DNA from: Devosia limi DSM 17137
GTDB lineage: Bacteria > Pseudomonadota > Alphaproteobacteria > Rhizobiales > Devosiaceae
Length of the DNA: 64,000 bases
Assembly: GCF_900128975.1 (NCBI RefSeq)
Contig: NZ_FQVC01000013.1
Location: 1-64,000, forward strand
Direction of reading: 5' to 3'
This document shows positions 42,213 through 50,856 of the stretch, piece by piece. A model generated the notes under the pieces. It saw only the letters and a program-made list of their open reading frames with translations, did no database searches and was not told the origin of the DNA. The position numbers were made by a program, and so were the translations under genes. How positions within the stretch are numbered: position 1 is the stretch's first letter; every line of letters starts with the position of its first letter.

Positions 42213-43237
42213 ATGATGTGCTGATCGAGGCCCGCGGCCTCACCAAACATTTCACCTCCCGCAAGGGCGTCTTCGGCCGCGGCCCGGAAAGCGTCGTCAA
42301 GGCGGTCGATGGCGTCGATCTGGCCATCCATGCCCGCGAAACCGTCGGACTGGTCGGCGAATCCGGTTGCGGCAAGTCCACCACCGGACGGCTGTTCCTG
42401 CGCCTCATTGAGGCGACTGGCGGCCAGGTGCTCCATAAGGGCCAGGACCTGACCAGCCTCGGCGCCGCCGAACTGCGCGAGCGCCGCCGCGACCTGCAGA
42501 TCATCTTCCAGGACCCGTTCGGCTCGCTCAATCCGCGCATGAGCGTCGGCACAGTGATCGGCGAACCCTTCGCCATCCACGGCATTGCCAGCGGTGCCGA
42601 GCGCGAGCAGCGCGTGGCGAGGCTGCTCGATCTCGTCGGCCTGCCCAAGGCCGCCGCCGCGCGCTATCCGCACCAGTTCTCCGGCGGTCAGCGCCAGCGC
42701 ATCGGCATCGCCCGGGCTTTGGCGCTCAATCCGCAATTCCTCGTCTGCGACGAGGCGGTTTCGGCGCTCGACGTCTCGGTACAGGCCCAGATCATCAACC
42801 TGCTGCAGGACCTGCAGCGCGAACTCGGCCTGACCTACCTTTTCATCTCGCACAACCTTTCGGTCGTGCGGCACATCTCCAACCGCGTGGCGGTGATGTA
42901 TCTCGGCCGGATTGTCGAACTGGCCGATGCCGACCAGCTCTTCGCTGCCCCGGCCCATCCCTATACGCGGGCTCTGCTCTCGGCGATCCCGCCATCGCAT
43001 CCCCGCGCCGTCCGCAATCGCGAAAAGCTCGAGGGCGATGTGCCAAGCCCCTCGGCCATTCCGCCCGGCTGCCGTTTCGCGCCGCGCTGCCGTTTTGCCG
43101 AGGATCGCTGCCGCACGCAGGACCCCGCGCTGGTGGTGCAGGCCGATGGCCGCTCCGTTGCCTGCCATCTCGTTTCAGACGGCACCCTGCCGGTAATGCC
43201 GCGCGTGCCAAGCCAAATCATGGGAGCCTCGTCGTGA
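42209..43237 (+). CDS. ABC transporter ATP-binding protein (DppF type)
   Basis: A 342-residue ATPase. Walker [11 protein letters not shown]-loop [11 protein letters not shown], signature [15 protein letters not shown], Walker [13 protein letters not shown], switch His FISHNLS. Unlike its counterpart at 29343, it keeps the C-terminal Cys-rich extension ([14 protein letters not shown]). Its stop overlaps the GTG start of the M81 gene. Confidence 0.94.
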   Translation: MNDVLIEARGLTKHFTSRKGVFGRGPESVVKAVDGVDLAIHARETVGLVGESGCGKSTTGRLFLRLIEATGGQVLHKGQDLTSLGAAELRERRRDLQIIFQDPFGSLNPRMSVGTVIGEPFAIHGIASGAEREQRVARLLDLVGLPKAAAARYPHQFSGGQRQRIGIARALALNPQFLVCDEAVSALDVSVQAQIINLLQDLQRELGLTYLFISHNLSVVRHISNRVAVMYLGRIVELADADQLFAAPAHPYTRALLSAIPPSHPRAVRNREKLEGDVPSPSAIPPGCRFAPRCRFAEDRCRTQDPALVVQADGRSVACHLVSDGTLPVMPRVPSQIMGASS

Positions 43238-44724
43238 AAATCCTCATCGCGGAATGCATGCAGGAAATCTCCTCCTTCAATCCGCTGCCCTCGCAATATG
43301 CCGATTTCTCCATTGCCGAGGGCGACGAATTGCTGGCGTGGCGGAAGCTCAACACGTCGGTGGGTGGGGCGCTGACAGTGTTCGAGGCACGGCCGGATGT
43401 GACCGTCGTCCCGACCATTTCCGCCCGCGCCGGCAGCGCTGGCATCCTGTCGGCCGCAGGCTGGAACCAGCTGTCAGAGCAATTGCTGACCGCCATCAAG
43501 CCGCATGTCGGCAAGGTCGATGCGATCTACTTCTCCCTCCATGGCGCCATGGGTGCCGAGGGGGAGCCGGATCCGGAAGGCTATCTGCTCAAGGAAGTGC
43601 GCGCGGCTTTCGGTCCCGACATTCCCATCGTCATTTCGCTCGACCTGCATGGCATCCTGACCGACCGGATGATCCGTCAGGTCGATGGCCTGACCATCTA
43701 CCAGACCTATCCGCATATGGACTTTGCCGACACCGGCGAGCGCGCGGCCAAGCTGCTACTCGATATTGTCGACCGCGGCCTGAAGCCGGTGATCGCTCGC
43801 GTCGTCGTGCCACTGCTGGCGCGCGGCGATGAATGCATCACCAAGACCGGCTGGTATGGCGATGTGCTGGCCCAGGGCCAATTGCTGGAACGCAATGGCA
43901 GCGCTCTGGCCGCCGGCGTGATGATCGGCAATCCATTCACCGATGCGCCCGAGCTTTGCACCCAGGCGCTTGTCGTGGCCGAAAGCGATGCGGTCTTCGC
44001 GCAAAATGCCGCCACCGCACTTGCCGATGCAATGTGGGCGGGTCGCCATCGTCTGGTTGGCAAGCTGATCGCGCCGGACAAGGCGGTTGCCCTGGCGCAG
44101 CATATCGAAGGGCCTGTTCTGTTCACCGACGCTGCCGATGCGACCTCATCGGGGGCGAGCGGCGATTCCAATGAGCTGCTCAAGGCCTTGCAGGCAGGTC
44201 GTTACAGCAAGCGCGTGCTGGCGCAGATTGTCGATGCTGACGCCGCCGAGGCCGCCCATGCGGCAGGGGTAGGGGCAACAATCACTGTGCCATTAGGGGG
44301 CTCGGTCGATAGCGGACGCTTCACGCCAATGATGGTGACCGCCACGGTCGAGAGCCTCTCGCGCGGCCTGACCAGGCTGGAAACCATGGGCCTGCCGCTC
44401 GATGGCGGCCGCTGCGCCGTGCTGACCTTCGATAACTTCACCGTCGTGGTGCTGAGCAAGCCGGCCTTCCTGTTCGACCGGGCGTTCTACTATTCCAATG
44501 GTGTCGATCCCCAGGATTTCGACCTGATCGTGGTCAAGTCGCCCCATACCGAATTCCACATGTACGACGCCTGGGTGGCCAAGAACTTCAATGTCGATGC
44601 CCCAGGCTCCACCTCGGCCAATGTCGCCTCGCTCGGTCACCAGCTCTGTGCCCGGCCGATCTATCCCATCGAACCCGATACCCAATTCACCGCCCAACCG
44701 GTCCTTTACCGGCGCGGCGCCTGA
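43234..44724 (+). CDS. M81 family metallopeptidase (MlrC-like)
   Basis: A 496-residue MlrC-family zinc hydrolase, named for the last enzyme of microcystin breakdown. The N-terminal domain starts [19 protein letters not shown], with [16 protein letters not shown] and [13 protein letters not shown] (candidate Asp/His ligands) and [14 protein letters not shown]; the C-terminal MlrC domain carries [12 protein letters not shown]. The GTG start overlaps the ATPase stop, so it is coupled to the importer. Most M81 proteins occur with Dpp-type importers and have no known substrate. Here it should act on an imported peptide or amide in the cytoplasm; no signal peptide is seen. Confidence 0.92.
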   Translation: MKILIAECMQEISSFNPLPSQYADFSIAEGDELLAWRKLNTSVGGALTVFEARPDVTVVPTISARAGSAGILSAAGWNQLSEQLLTAIKPHVGKVDAIYFSLHGAMGAEGEPDPEGYLLKEVRAAFGPDIPIVISLDLHGILTDRMIRQVDGLTIYQTYPHMDFADTGERAAKLLLDIVDRGLKPVIARVVVPLLARGDECITKTGWYGDVLAQGQLLERNGSALAAGVMIGNPFTDAPELCTQALVVAESDAVFAQNAATALADAMWAGRHRLVGKLIAPDKAVALAQHIEGPVLFTDAADATSSGASGDSNELLKALQAGRYSKRVLAQIVDADAAEAAHAAGVGATITVPLGGSVDSGRFTPMMVTATVESLSRGLTRLETMGLPLDGGRCAVLTFDNFTVVVLSKPAFLFDRAFYYSNGVDPQDFDLIVVKSPHTEFHMYDAWVAKNFNVDAPGSTSANVASLGHQLCARPIYPIEPDTQFTAQPVLYRRGA

Positions 44725-44736
44725 CTTCTCCCACAA

Positions 44737-44752
44737 CCGGGCAAAGGCCCGG
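44737..44752 (+). promoter_or_regulatory. Small hairpin between M81 and enolase genes
   Basis: CCGGGC and GCCCGG form a 6-bp stem with a 4-base loop, 12 bases after the stop. It is too short to call a terminator with confidence. Confidence 0.4.
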
Positions 44753-44787
44753 AAACTCTCGTTCAGTAACAAGGTAATAGCGGCAAA

Positions 44788-45960
44788 ATGAAAATCGACA
44801 GTGTGGACTTTTTCTACCTGGCAATGCCTGAAGTCACCACAGCCGCCGATGGCAGCCAGGATGCGCTGGTCGTGCGCGTCACGGCTGGTGGCCATGTCGG
44901 CTGGGGCGAATGCGAAGCCGCGCCGCTCCCCTCGATTGCGGCTTTCGTCTGCCCCATGTCCCACGGCGCCTGCCGTCCGGTAGCGGACTCGGTCCTCGGT
45001 CAGACCCTCGATGGTCCCGAGGACATCAAGCGCATGGCGGCAGTCGTCGCCTATAACAGCATGGATCTGCTGCAGGCCGCCCACACCTGGTCGGGCATCG
45101 AAATGGCCCTGTGGGACCTGCTGGGCCATGTCCGCGGCGAGCCGACCTGGAAGCTGCTGGGCTACGACAAGGCCTACCCTAAGACTCCCTACGCTTCGGT
45201 GCTGTTCGGCACGACTGCGCAGGAAACCCTGGCGCGTGCCAAAGAGATGCGCGGCCTCGGCTTTAAGGCTGCCAAGTTCGGCTGGGCACCCTTCGGTGAC
45301 TCGCTGGAAGGCGACATCGCCCATCTCGACGCCGCCCGCGAGGGCCTGGGCGCCGATGGCATCCTGCTCATCGATGCCGGCCAGATCTTCGGCGAAGACG
45401 TGGACGCCGCCGCACTTCGCCTCGACGCGATGGAGCGTAACCGCGTCACCTTCTTCGAGGAGCCCTTCCACGGCTCCGCCTACCTCGCCTATGGGGAGCT
45501 CAGCAAGCGCACCAAGACCGTAAAGACCGCTGGCGGCGAGGCGGCCCATAACCGCCACATGGCCGAGCACCTGATCGATTTCGGCGGCGTCGGCTATATC
45601 CAGATCGATTGCGGCCGCATTGGCGGGCTGTGGCCGGCCAAGGAAGTGGCCGATTACGCGGTGAAGCGCGGGGTGACCTATATCAACCACACCTTCACCT
45701 CGAACCTGGCTTTGTCCGCATCGCTGCAACCCTTCGCCGGGCTTCGGGATCACACGATCTGCGAATACCCAACGACGCTGCAGCAACTGGCGCGCGACAT
45801 CACGCTCAACCACATCACGCCCAATGCCAATGGCGAGATCATCATTCCGGATGCACCGGGCCTGGGTATCCAGATCAATCCCAAGGCGCTGACACAATAC
45901 GCCGTCGATATCGAGATCAAGGTGGCTGGCAAGACGGTGTTTTCGACGCCAACCTACTGA
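44788..45960 (+). CDS. Mandelate racemase/enolase-superfamily enzyme 2
   Basis: A 390-residue enolase-superfamily protein. Likely metal ligands Asp196 (LLIDAG), Glu224 (TFFEEP) and Glu251 (AGGEAA); likely bases Lys163 in AAKFGWAPFG and His301 in YINHTF. Spacing and the K-x-G-W-x-P-F-G motif match the paralog at 31680, so both probably act on related acids. The barrel is otherwise clearly different (no ATGEC motif, a longer C-terminal tail ending VFSTPTY). The preceding leader is 63 bases with a weak ribosome site (AAGG). Confidence 0.88.
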   Translation: MKIDSVDFFYLAMPEVTTAADGSQDALVVRVTAGGHVGWGECEAAPLPSIAAFVCPMSHGACRPVADSVLGQTLDGPEDIKRMAAVVAYNSMDLLQAAHTWSGIEMALWDLLGHVRGEPTWKLLGYDKAYPKTPYASVLFGTTAQETLARAKEMRGLGFKAAKFGWAPFGDSLEGDIAHLDAAREGLGADGILLIDAGQIFGEDVDAAALRLDAMERNRVTFFEEPFHGSAYLAYGELSKRTKTVKTAGGEAAHNRHMAEHLIDFGGVGYIQIDCGRIGGLWPAKEVADYAVKRGVTYINHTFTSNLALSASLQPFAGLRDHTICEYPTTLQQLARDITLNHITPNANGEIIIPDAPGLGIQINPKALTQYAVDIEIKVAGKTVFSTPTY

Positions 45961-45993
45961 TCGGCAAGCCGGATAGCTTGACCTGAACGCAAA

Positions 45994-46029
45994 GCCGCGA
46001 GATGCCGGAGACCACTCCGCGCTCGCGGC
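45994..46029 (+). promoter_or_regulatory. Hairpin between enolase and dehydrogenase genes
   Basis: GCCGCGAG and CTCGCGGC form a perfect 8-bp stem around a 20-base loop, 33 bases after the enolase stop. Possible attenuator before the dehydrogenase gene. Confidence 0.5.
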
Positions 46030-46056
46030 TCTGCATATTGATGAGGGGGATATCTC

Positions 46057-46989
46057 ATGACGCAGCTCGGTTCAGACACCATCCAGCGGATCGGCGTCGT
46101 TGGCGCCGGTACAATCGGCGCCAGCTGGGCCGCCTATTTCATCACGCGCGGTCTCGACGTTGTGGTGTTTGATCCCCAGTCCACCGTTCGCCTTGGGCTT
46201 GCCGATCGTATCGCTGCTATGGCCGCCCAATTGCCGGCACTGCCGGGGGTCACCATCGGCAATGTGCTGGTGGCCGACCGGCTGGACCAGCTCGCCGACG
46301 TGGATTTCGTGCAGGAAAACGGCCCGGAGCGGGAAGACCTCAAGATCGAGCTCTACCAGCAGCTTGAAAGCATCATCCGCCCCGAGGTCATGGTGGCGTC
46401 CAGTTCCTCCGGATTGCTGATCGGGCGGCTTCAGTCCCATTGCCGCAATCCCGAGCGGTTCCTCATCGGTCACCCGTTCAATCCGCCCCACCTGATGCCG
46501 CTGGTCGAAGTCGTCTCCGGCGCTGCAACCGGGGCAGGGCAGGCGGCAGCGGCAATCGAGTTCTATGCCGCGGTCGGCAAGCGCCCCATTCATCTCAAAA
46601 AGGAAGTGCCCGGCCATATCGCCAATCGCCTGCAGGCCGCCGTGCTACGCGAGGCAGTCCATCTGGTGCTCGAGGGCGTTGCCAGCGTCGGCGATATCGA
46701 TGCGGCCATGGTCTATGGCCCTGGCATGCGCTGGGCCGGCATGGGACCGGCTTTGACCTTCCATCTGGCTGGCGGCGCCGGCGGGATTGCCGCCTTCATC
46801 GACCATCTCGGCGGGCCGGTGCAATCCTGGTGGGATGATCTGGGCCGGCCCGATTTGACGCCGGAGGCCATTGCCGCGCTGATCGACGGCGTCGAGGCGG
46901 CCTATGGGCAACTCGCCATCAACGACCTGCAGGACCAGCGTGATCGCTTCCTGCGCCAGATCGCAACGATGGCGCGTCCGGCCCAATAG
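46057..46989 (+). CDS. 3-hydroxyacyl-CoA dehydrogenase family protein
   Basis: A 310-residue NAD-dependent dehydrogenase. The Rossmann loop GAGTIGASW (about 16-24), then SSSSGLLIG, the catalytic His in GHPFNPPHLMPLVEVV (about 140-155) and the C-terminal helical domain. It resembles the carnitine dehydrogenase/lambda-crystallin (L-gulonate 3-dehydrogenase) branch, which oxidises small hydroxy acids rather than CoA esters. The family's C-terminal part is complete. It follows the enolase gene by 96 bases with GAGGGGG before its ATG and is the last gene of the block. Confidence 0.87.
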   Translation: MTQLGSDTIQRIGVVGAGTIGASWAAYFITRGLDVVVFDPQSTVRLGLADRIAAMAAQLPALPGVTIGNVLVADRLDQLADVDFVQENGPEREDLKIELYQQLESIIRPEVMVASSSSGLLIGRLQSHCRNPERFLIGHPFNPPHLMPLVEVVSGAATGAGQAAAAIEFYAAVGKRPIHLKKEVPGHIANRLQAAVLREAVHLVLEGVASVGDIDAAMVYGPGMRWAGMGPALTFHLAGGAGGIAAFIDHLGGPVQSWWDDLGRPDLTPEAIAALIDGVEAAYGQLAINDLQDQRDRFLRQIATMARPAQ

Positions 46990-46999
46990 CGGCGGCGCG

Positions 47000-47995
47000 C
47001 TATCCCTTGGCAGGGCCTGTGGTCTTGCGGATGACCAGGTTGGTCTTGAGGACGTAGCGGACGTCGCGGATGGCCTGGTTCTGCAGGATGTCGATCAGCA
47101 GGGAGAGGGCGGCCTTGCCGGCTTCCACCGAGCGGTTTGAAACCGTGGTGAGCGAAGGGTAGGTAGCGGCGCCCAGCACATCGTCGCAGCCGACCACAGC
47201 AAAATCGGAGGGGACGGAGACACCGAGATCGGCCAGTTCGGCCAGCATGCCCTGCGCGGTCAGATCGTCGAAGGCAATGGCGGCGGTAGCGCCAGTGGCC
47301 AGCACGCTGGCGGTAATCTTGCGGCCGGATTCGAAAGCGGCGAATTCGTTGGAAATAACGCTGACCTCAAGCCCCAGTTCGCGCGCCGAGCGGCGCACGG
47401 CGCCGCGCCGTTGCTTGTTGGACCAGGAGCCGTGCGGGCCGCCGACATAGACGAGCTTTTTGTGCCCCAGGGCGGCGAGGTGGGCCACCGCCTCGGCAAC
47501 GCCCGTGCCGCTGTCGATCAGAACGCGCGGAATGCCCTCGACATCGCGGTTGATCAGCACGACCGGGCGGCGGGCGGCATGGGCGACGATCTGCTCATCG
47601 CCGAGGCGCGAAGAAGCAAGCACGAAGCCTTCGACCTGGCCGGCAAAGCGGCCAATGAGCTTGTCTTCCTGCTGGGGGTTCTCGTCGGAATTGCCCAGGA
47701 AGACGCAATAGTCGAAGCGGTCGGCCTCGGACTGGGCGGCGCGGATCAGTGGCGGGAAGAACGGGTTGGCCACATCAGGCACGATCAGCGCCAGGTTGCC
47801 GTGCCGGCCGGTGCTGAGGGCCCGGGCCGTGTGATTGGGAACATATCCCAATTGCTCGGCCGCCACGAAAATCTTGCGCACGGTTTCGGCGCTGAGCATT
47901 TCGGGCCGGGTGAAGGCGCGCGAGACGCTGGATTTAGTCACGCCGGCCGCGGCCGCAACTTGGTTGATTGTTGGTGGCGTCTTGCGTTGCGTCAT
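47000..47995 (-). CDS. LacI family repressor of the amino-sugar regulon (proposed)
   Basis: A 331-residue LacI protein. The helix-turn-helix (TINQVAAAAGVTKSSVSRAF, about 9-28) and hinge helix (PNHTARALSTG) precede the effector domain. The start is the ATG at 47995 with GGGGAGAA upstream; an upstream in-frame start at 48025 is less likely. It is divergent from the GlcN6P deaminase-like gene. The gap contains ATGCAACCGGTTGCAT, a textbook LacI-type operator, and a second copy precedes the importer at 52178, so it probably represses both transcription units. Confidence 0.92.
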   Translation of the reverse strand: MTQRKTPPTINQVAAAAGVTKSSVSRAFTRPEMLSAETVRKIFVAAEQLGYVPNHTARALSTGRHGNLALIVPDVANPFFPPLIRAAQSEADRFDYCVFLGNSDENPQQEDKLIGRFAGQVEGFVLASSRLGDEQIVAHAARRPVVLINRDVEGIPRVLIDSGTGVAEAVAHLAALGHKKLVYVGGPHGSWSNKQRRGAVRRSARELGLEVSVISNEFAAFESGRKITASVLATGATAAIAFDDLTAQGMLAELADLGVSVPSDFAVVGCDDVLGAATYPSLTTVSNRSVEAGKAALSLLIDILQNQAIRDVRYVLKTNLVIRKTTGPAKG

Positions 47996-48067
47996 GCTTG
48001 CACGGTTCTCCCCGCATCCCTGCATTGGTCATGGCACGAGCAGGCGCGGAGTACCAGTCAATGCCGC

Positions 48068-48088
48068 TTGACATGCAACCGGTTGCAT
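48068..48088 (+). promoter_or_regulatory. LacI operator/promoter, copy 1
   Basis: TTGACA (48068-48073) abuts ATGCAACCGGTTGCAT (48073-48088), a perfect 16-bp palindrome with the CG centre usual for LacI-family sites. It lies about 70 bases before the deaminase-like gene and could also shut down the divergent lacI promoter. Confidence 0.85.
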
Positions 48089-48156
48089 TAAATAGTTGTC
48101 GAAAATTGGGTGCCGCGATCTGAACGCCGTGCACCATTGCTGTCGGAGGCCTTTTT

Positions 48157-48939
48157 ATGACGTCGACTGTTCACGCCGCGCCCAAGGCAGCGCGTTTCGC
48201 CGGTAAGCTGCGCGTCCATTCCTATCCGACACGGGTGGCGATGGGCGATGCGGCGGCGCGCGACATTGCCCAGGCGCTGCGTGAGGCGCTGGCGCGTCAG
48301 GCTGCGGTGCGGATGGTGTTTGCCGCGGCGCCCAGCCAGGCGCAGATGCTGGCAGCACTCTGCAGGGCCGAGGGCATTGACTGGACGCGGGTCACGGCGT
48401 TTCACATGGATGAATATATCGGATTGCCACCGGGCGCGCCCGAGCGGTTTGTCCGCTGGCTGGATGCCAATCTGTTCGATCATCTTCCGTTTGCCCAGGT
48501 GCATCGGATCGTTCCCGAGCCGGATGCCGAGGCCGCGGCAGCCGCTTACGCCGCTGAACTCGCAAAAGCGCCGGTCGACATGGTGTGCCTGGGGATTGGC
48601 GTCAATGGCCACATCGCTTTCAACGATCCGCCGGTGGCCGATTTTGCCGACCCGCTGGACGTCAAGGTGGTGACGCTGGACGAGCAATGCCGCCAGCAGC
48701 AGGTCGATGATGAGTGTTTTGCGCGCTTCGAGGATGTACCCGAGCGGGCGATCACGCTGACGATTCCGCGCCTCGTCAATGTGGGGCAATTGTTTTGCGT
48801 CGTGCCCGGCGCCTTGAAGCGCGACGCCGTGCGGGCAACATTGCATGGTCCGATCAGCACGGCATGCCCGGCCAGTATCCTGCGCGAACATCCCAATTGC
48901 AGTCTTTACCTCGATGCGGAGTCCGATCCCGATGTCTGA
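48157..48939 (+). CDS. Glucosamine-6-phosphate deaminase-like protein
   Basis: A 260-residue member of the GlcN6P deaminase/6-phosphogluconolactonase family, expected to convert GlcN6P to fructose-6-phosphate and ammonia. FHMDEYIGL carries the catalytic Asp, and the active-site loop reads GIGVNGHIAFNDPP. In E. coli NagB the matching loop has Asp-Gly-His and a final Glu; here these are Asn-Gly-His and Asp. Asn is seen in other bacterial NagB proteins, but Asp for Glu is unusual, so activity may differ. It overlaps the SIS-domain gene by 8 bases. Confidence 0.85.
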   Translation: MTSTVHAAPKAARFAGKLRVHSYPTRVAMGDAAARDIAQALREALARQAAVRMVFAAAPSQAQMLAALCRAEGIDWTRVTAFHMDEYIGLPPGAPERFVRWLDANLFDHLPFAQVHRIVPEPDAEAAAAAYAAELAKAPVDMVCLGIGVNGHIAFNDPPVADFADPLDVKVVTLDEQCRQQQVDDECFARFEDVPERAITLTIPRLVNVGQLFCVVPGALKRDAVRATLHGPISTACPASILREHPNCSLYLDAESDPDV

Positions 48940-49711
48940 ACCTGCTGCTATCGACGCCGACGTGCTCTGTGCGGCCTATCTGGCCGATGTGACTGGGCTG
49001 ATGCAGTCCATCCTGGTGGATGAACGCGATAGTCTCGACCGTGCCGCCAGCCGGGTGGCTGACCAGGTTGCGGCAGATCGGCTGGTCTATGTCTATGGCC
49101 CGGGTGGTCACTCCAATTTGGCGGCGCAGGAAATCTTCTTCCGCGCTGGTGGATTGATGCATGTCAGCGCCATTCTCGATGAGGGAACGCTGCTGTCCAA
49201 TGGTGCGCTGCGCTCCATGGCGATCGAGCGGACCCCGGGCTATGGCAAGGTGGTGATCGACGATCAGCGCCTGGGTGCGGGCGATCTGCTGATCCTGACC
49301 AATGCCTATGGTATCAACGCGGCGCTGATCGATGCGGCGATGACCGCGCGCCAGCGCGGCGCATTCCTGATCGGTTTCAATTCGCACCAGCATGCCAGCC
49401 ACAGCGCGCCGACCCATCCGGCGCGTCACCCCACCAAGCAGAACCTGCACGATATCGTCGATATCGCCATCGACACCAAGGTGCCCATCGGGGATGCGCT
49501 GGTGGGCATCGAGGGCGTGAGTGAGCGCATTGCTGCGGTGTCGACCTTCGCCAATGCCTTTGCGCTCAATTGCCTGGTGATCCGCACCGTTGCCAAGCTG
49601 GCCGAGCGCGGTATCGAGCCGCCAATCTGGCGCAGCGGCAATGCGCCGGGTGGCGACGAGGCCAATGGGCGGTTCCTCGAGCGCTTCCGCGACCGGGTGC
49701 GTTGGCTATGA
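48932..49711 (+). CDS. SIS-domain sugar isomerase family protein
   Basis: A 259-residue protein with one SIS phosphosugar-binding domain (about 35-200). The sugar-phosphate loop GPGGHSNLAAQEIFFRAGG and the second strand LILTNAYGINAALIDAA are visible. It matches the UPF0309-type 'sugar isomerase domain' proteins whose reaction is not firmly known. The ATG at 48932 lies within the previous gene. With NagA and NagB homologs on either side, a phosphorylated amino sugar is the expected ligand. Confidence 0.8.
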   Translation: MSEPAAIDADVLCAAYLADVTGLMQSILVDERDSLDRAASRVADQVAADRLVYVYGPGGHSNLAAQEIFFRAGGLMHVSAILDEGTLLSNGALRSMAIERTPGYGKVVIDDQRLGAGDLLILTNAYGINAALIDAAMTARQRGAFLIGFNSHQHASHSAPTHPARHPTKQNLHDIVDIAIDTKVPIGDALVGIEGVSERIAAVSTFANAFALNCLVIRTVAKLAERGIEPPIWRSGNAPGGDEANGRFLERFRDRVRWL

Positions 49712-50856
49712 GTCAGGCCGGCCGCATTGTTGGACGGGATCCGGCGACGGGGCAGGGGCTGGCGGTCGAATTTGCCGATGGCCGGATCACTGCACTGATG
49801 CCGGCGCAGGCTGACGATGGCGCCTATCTGGCGCCGGGTTTTGTCGACCTGCAGGTCAATGGCTATGGCGGCCATGACCTCAACGCCGGGGCGCCGACGC
49901 AGGAAACCATCGAACAATTGGCGCGCCACCTGCTGGCGGCAGGGGTGACCTGCTTTGCGCCGACGCTGATCACGGCGAGTGAGGCGTCGCTCGTGGCGGG
50001 ACTGGCGAGTATTGCCGCAGCCCGGCGGGTCAGTCCTCTGCTCGCCCAGATGATCCCGTTTGTGCATGTGGAAGGCCCGTCCATCGATCCGGCCGACGGG
50101 CCGCGGGGTGCCCATCCACTTGAGCATGTGCGGCCGCCGGACCCCGCCGAATTCGCGCGCTGGCAGGAAGCCTGTGATGGACTGGTCGGGCTGGTGACAT
50201 TGTCGCCGCATTTCCCCGGGGCCCCGGACTATATCCGTAGCCTTGTGGCACAGGGCGTCTTGGTGTCGCTGGGGCATACCGGTGCGTCGCCCGAGCAGGT
50301 GCTGGCGGCGGTCGATGCCGGTGCGCGGCTATCGACGCATCTGGGGAATGGAGCGGCGAACCTGCTGCCCCGCCATCCCAATTTCATCTGGACGCAATTG
50401 GCCGACGACCGGTTGACCGCCAGCTTCATTGCCGACGGCCACCATCTGCCGGCGGCGACGCTCAAGGCGATGCTGCGGGCAAAGACGCTGGAAAACGCCA
50501 TCCTGGTTTCGGACGCGGCGGCGCTCGGTGGCATGCCCAGCGGGCGCTACGAAAGCCCGATTGGTGGTGCGGTCGAGGTGTCCGGGGATGGGCGGCTCAG
50601 TATTGCGGGAACGCCTTACCTGGCGGGCGCGGGACATTTGCTGAACCAGAATATCGCTCAGGCTATCGGCGCAACGGGAATTGGCCTGGCGGACGCGCTG
50701 GGACTGGCGACGCGCAATCCCGGCCGTTTCGTGCCAGGGCGGGGCGTGCTGGAGTGCGGCGGGCGGGCTGATGTGACGCGGTTCTTCTGGGAGCCGGGCG
50801 ATGCGAGCCTGCGCATAGCCGATGTCTATGTGGCCGGTCAGCGGGTGGCACCATGA
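49708..50856 (+). CDS. nagA: N-acetylglucosamine-6-phosphate deacetylase
   Basis: A 382-residue amidohydrolase that removes acetate from GlcNAc6P in the cytoplasm. Features: PGFVDLQVNGYGGHDLN near residue 47, the metal Glu in HVEGPSIDP, His in LGHTGASPEQ, His in THLGNGAANLLPRHPN and Asp in LVSDAAALGGMP. The family usually reads THLFNAM at the third site; LGNGAAN is a variant. It overlaps both neighbours by 4 bases. Confidence 0.9.
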   Translation: MSQAGRIVGRDPATGQGLAVEFADGRITALMPAQADDGAYLAPGFVDLQVNGYGGHDLNAGAPTQETIEQLARHLLAAGVTCFAPTLITASEASLVAGLASIAAARRVSPLLAQMIPFVHVEGPSIDPADGPRGAHPLEHVRPPDPAEFARWQEACDGLVGLVTLSPHFPGAPDYIRSLVAQGVLVSLGHTGASPEQVLAAVDAGARLSTHLGNGAANLLPRHPNFIWTQLADDRLTASFIADGHHLPAATLKAMLRAKTLENAILVSDAAALGGMPSGRYESPIGGAVEVSGDGRLSIAGTPYLAGAGHLLNQNIAQAIGATGIGLADALGLATRNPGRFVPGRGVLECGGRADVTRFFWEPGDASLRIADVYVAGQRVAP

